From Brasenia schreberi (taxonomy: Eukaryota > Streptophyta > Magnoliopsida > Nymphaeales > Cabombaceae): a DNA stretch of 64,000 nt. A model generated the notes under the pieces. That model saw only the letters and a program-made list of their open reading frames with translations, was not told where the DNA came from and made no database searches. Position numbers and translations under genes: made by a program. Of the stretch, positions 62,093 to 64,000 are shown in pieces (position 1 is the first letter of the stretch; every line of letters begins with the position of its first letter). The stretch covers positions 15,887,501-15,951,500 of the forward strand of contig JAYKKT010000086.1 in assembly GCA_036023115.1 (NCBI GenBank). Reading direction: 5' to 3'.

Positions 62093-62276
62093 ATTCTTCA
62101 TCTGTTTCCCTTTTGGTTTCGTGGATTTAGGGTTTCTTACTTGCAATTTGCTTCGATTTGCAGTTTTCCTTTTAAATCAAGAGTTTGTGTGAATTAGGGG
62201 TTTCACTATTTTGGTTTAGGGTTTCTGCATCAGATATTTCCCTTGGTAGTATCGACTGTGGGTCTGCGAGACTATG

Positions 62277-63794
62277 GAAGGGATAGGTATCGGCATCGAG
62301 AATGCGACCGCGTCGGCAATCATGGGTCATAATATAGAGAGGAGAAAGGTCGCGATCGGATTGATCGACCGACGGAGAACGATAGATTTAGCCACAAGGA
62401 ACAGAAGTTGTGGAATCACGTCGGTTTGAGCAACCATTCGGCGTCTCTCTCTTCGTCTTCATCGTCGATGAGCAACCATGATTCTGATAGGAATGCGGAC
62501 CGCGAGCCCGAAGAGCTCTCGAGCGGTAGTGAGGGTAATAGGGCCATTCATGAGGTTAATATGAAGGAAACTAGGATTTCATTGTCACTCAAACTATCGC
62601 CTTTGCAAGGTAAGAAGAGAAAGTATTCACCCATTGTTTGGGATTTAGAGGATTTGGACGATAAGGCTCCTTCAAAATCTGATGCAGTAGATTTGGCCAG
62701 CGTGCCCATTGTGAGAAATGGCTCAGTGGAGAAATTCAAGTTAGGCTCGGAGGGGAAACGTTCACCTCTACAGAATGATGAAGATGAAGACTACGAGTAC
62801 ATACCACCTAGGGTTCTCTCAACGTCCAGATGGACAGATGACAACAATTTTTTGATGTTGAGAACACGTACAATGAGGAACTTGTGGTGAAGGGAAAGAA
62901 CAACGAAAAAATAATGGATAGAGAACTGAAATTAAGTCCGAAACTCGGTGAACTTAAGGAAGAAAGTATGTGTAGCGTTTGGGTCAGGTCTTCATCTATT
63001 TTTGATGTGGAAGGAAATCTCAGTGTGCACATTGGTAGTAGTGAAAAGAAAGAGGATGTTGTTGAGGGTCAGCCAAGTGTTGTATACAATGCAAATGATC
63101 TGATGAAAATTGATGGGGATGGTCGTGCCACCAACGTGAACGGTGAGGCACTGAGATCTCAATCGACATCTAACTCAGACGAAGAAATTGATGTAGATGA
63201 TGATAGTGATACTGATAGCCCACTTAGACCTTACACACGACTGGTGGTCACACTATGGTATCAGTATGGTATAGGGCCCCATAACTTCCTCAAGGAGAAA
63301 AGCTATATTCTATAGCTATCGACATGTGGTCTGTGAGATGCATAATGGTTGAAATGTTGGCCAAGGAACCATTATTCTGCGGGAAAACTAAGATTGATAA
63401 GCTTGACAAAATATATCGGATGTTGGGCACACCAAATGAGAAGATATGGCCAGGTTATGTTAAATTACCAAGCACCAAGGACAACTTTGTCAAACAACTG
63501 TACAATAAGTTTTGTGAGAAGTTCCCTAAATTTACTGCTACTTTCTCTGGGAAGCCAGTGCTATCAGATGCTGGATTTGATCTCCTAAACAAACTTTTGA
63601 CTTATGATCATGAGAAGAGTATAATAGCAGAAAATGCCATGAATCATGTTTGGTTTCATGAATTTCTGCCTCCTAAATCCAAGGAACTTATGCCAACATT
63701 CCCTGCTCTACATGCTCAGGATAGGCGCTTGTGGAAGATCATAAAGAGCCCAGATCCAATAGAAGAGCATGTTAACTGTTCGATGAAATGTTAA
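62277..63794 (+). pseudogene. Intronless, broken CDKG (CDK11-like) kinase copy
   Basis: The family are nuclear cyclin-dependent kinases in RNA splicing and transcription. The Arg-rich start RDYGRDRYRHRE is in one frame, then KKRKYSPIVWD, YEYIPPRVLSTSRW (62408-62890), KLGELKEES and DDDSDTDSPLRP (62884-63240) and the kinase C-lobe [44 protein letters not shown] and MPTFPA (63315-63794). Frames change at the T-run 62849-62854 and around 63255-63315, where ATGGTATCAGTATGGTAT is a small duplication over the APE motif. The whole N-lobe, catalytic loop and DFG are absent: SPLRP joins YTRLVVTLWY directly. It ends at SPDPIEE, then unrelated sequence. No introns, so it came through RNA. Non-functional as a kinase. 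Confidence 0.85.
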
Positions 63795-63990
63795 AGAGAG
63801 ATGTTTACCTGTACGTAAAGTGTTTGATGAAATGCTCAAGAAGAGATGATTAACATGAACATCAAATGTTTAATTAAATGCCCAAGAGAGATATTTACCT
63901 GTGCACCAAGTATTTGAGAAAATGTTTAAGAGAGCTACAAATTTAGGAAAAGATTGCAGAAAATATAAAGTAGCACGTGATGATTGTCTT
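63795..63990 (+). pseudogene. PPR-like repeat text after the CDKG copy
   Basis: KVFDEMLKK and HQVFEKMFKRA in broken frames resemble PPR VFDEM repeats and the fragment at 41180-41570 in element F. The match is short, so the call is tentative. Confidence 0.45.
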
Positions 63991-64000
63991 CATAGAAAAA

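Overview
The window looks like an angiosperm nuclear genome. Genes have GT-AG introns, plant-specific families are present (a LOB-domain factor and the chlorophyll b reductase NOL), and most of the sequence is LTR retrotransposon, RTE-type LINE, hAT transposon and SINE-like debris. I cannot tell the species.

Layout, left to right. (1) 2-1811: a LOB-domain (LBD) gene, + strand, 5' end outside the window, missing the end of its conserved domain. (2) 1959-4280: a SUVR3-type SET-domain methyltransferase, - strand, two exons, broken. (3) 5467-11104: a - strand Ty1/Copia element with both LTRs. (4) 11484-21535: an intact five-exon E2 ubiquitin-conjugating enzyme (RAD6/UBC2 type, 152 aa). Its introns hold several RTE LINE insertions, one about 3.3 kb and nearly full length. 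(5) 22782-56280: an intact 13-exon NOL gene (343 aa), - strand, tail to tail with UBC2. Intron 4 alone is 26.3 kb. It holds a nest of LTR elements whose order can be read from target-site duplications (TSDs): Copia D contains Copia A; A contains Copia B, LTR element F, an LTR fragment C and a hAT element; B contains an RTE copy; F contains Copia E and a hAT MITE; D also carries a second hAT MITE. (6) 56281-59489: no gene seen. (7) 59490-61560: a hAT BED-finger fragment interrupted by another hAT element. (8) 61790-64000: a 290-bp LTR of family F with a primer-binding site, followed by an intronless, broken CDKG (CDK11-like) kinase copy and PPR-like sequence.

Only UBC2 and NOL look functional. 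UBC2 is a cytosolic/nuclear E2 of the RAD6 type. NOL is a plastid reductase of the chlorophyll b to a conversion. Nothing links them beyond position. The most unusual material is the mobile DNA: an RTE family with tiny 3'-only insertions and a 188-bp head-to-tail chimera beside its own empty site; an LTR family that seems to carry host gene pieces; and hAT elements with CGATACG-rich ends, one of which contains a piece of Copia RNase H.

All coordinates and splice junctions were read by eye. Family assignments rest on remembered family motifs, not on a search.
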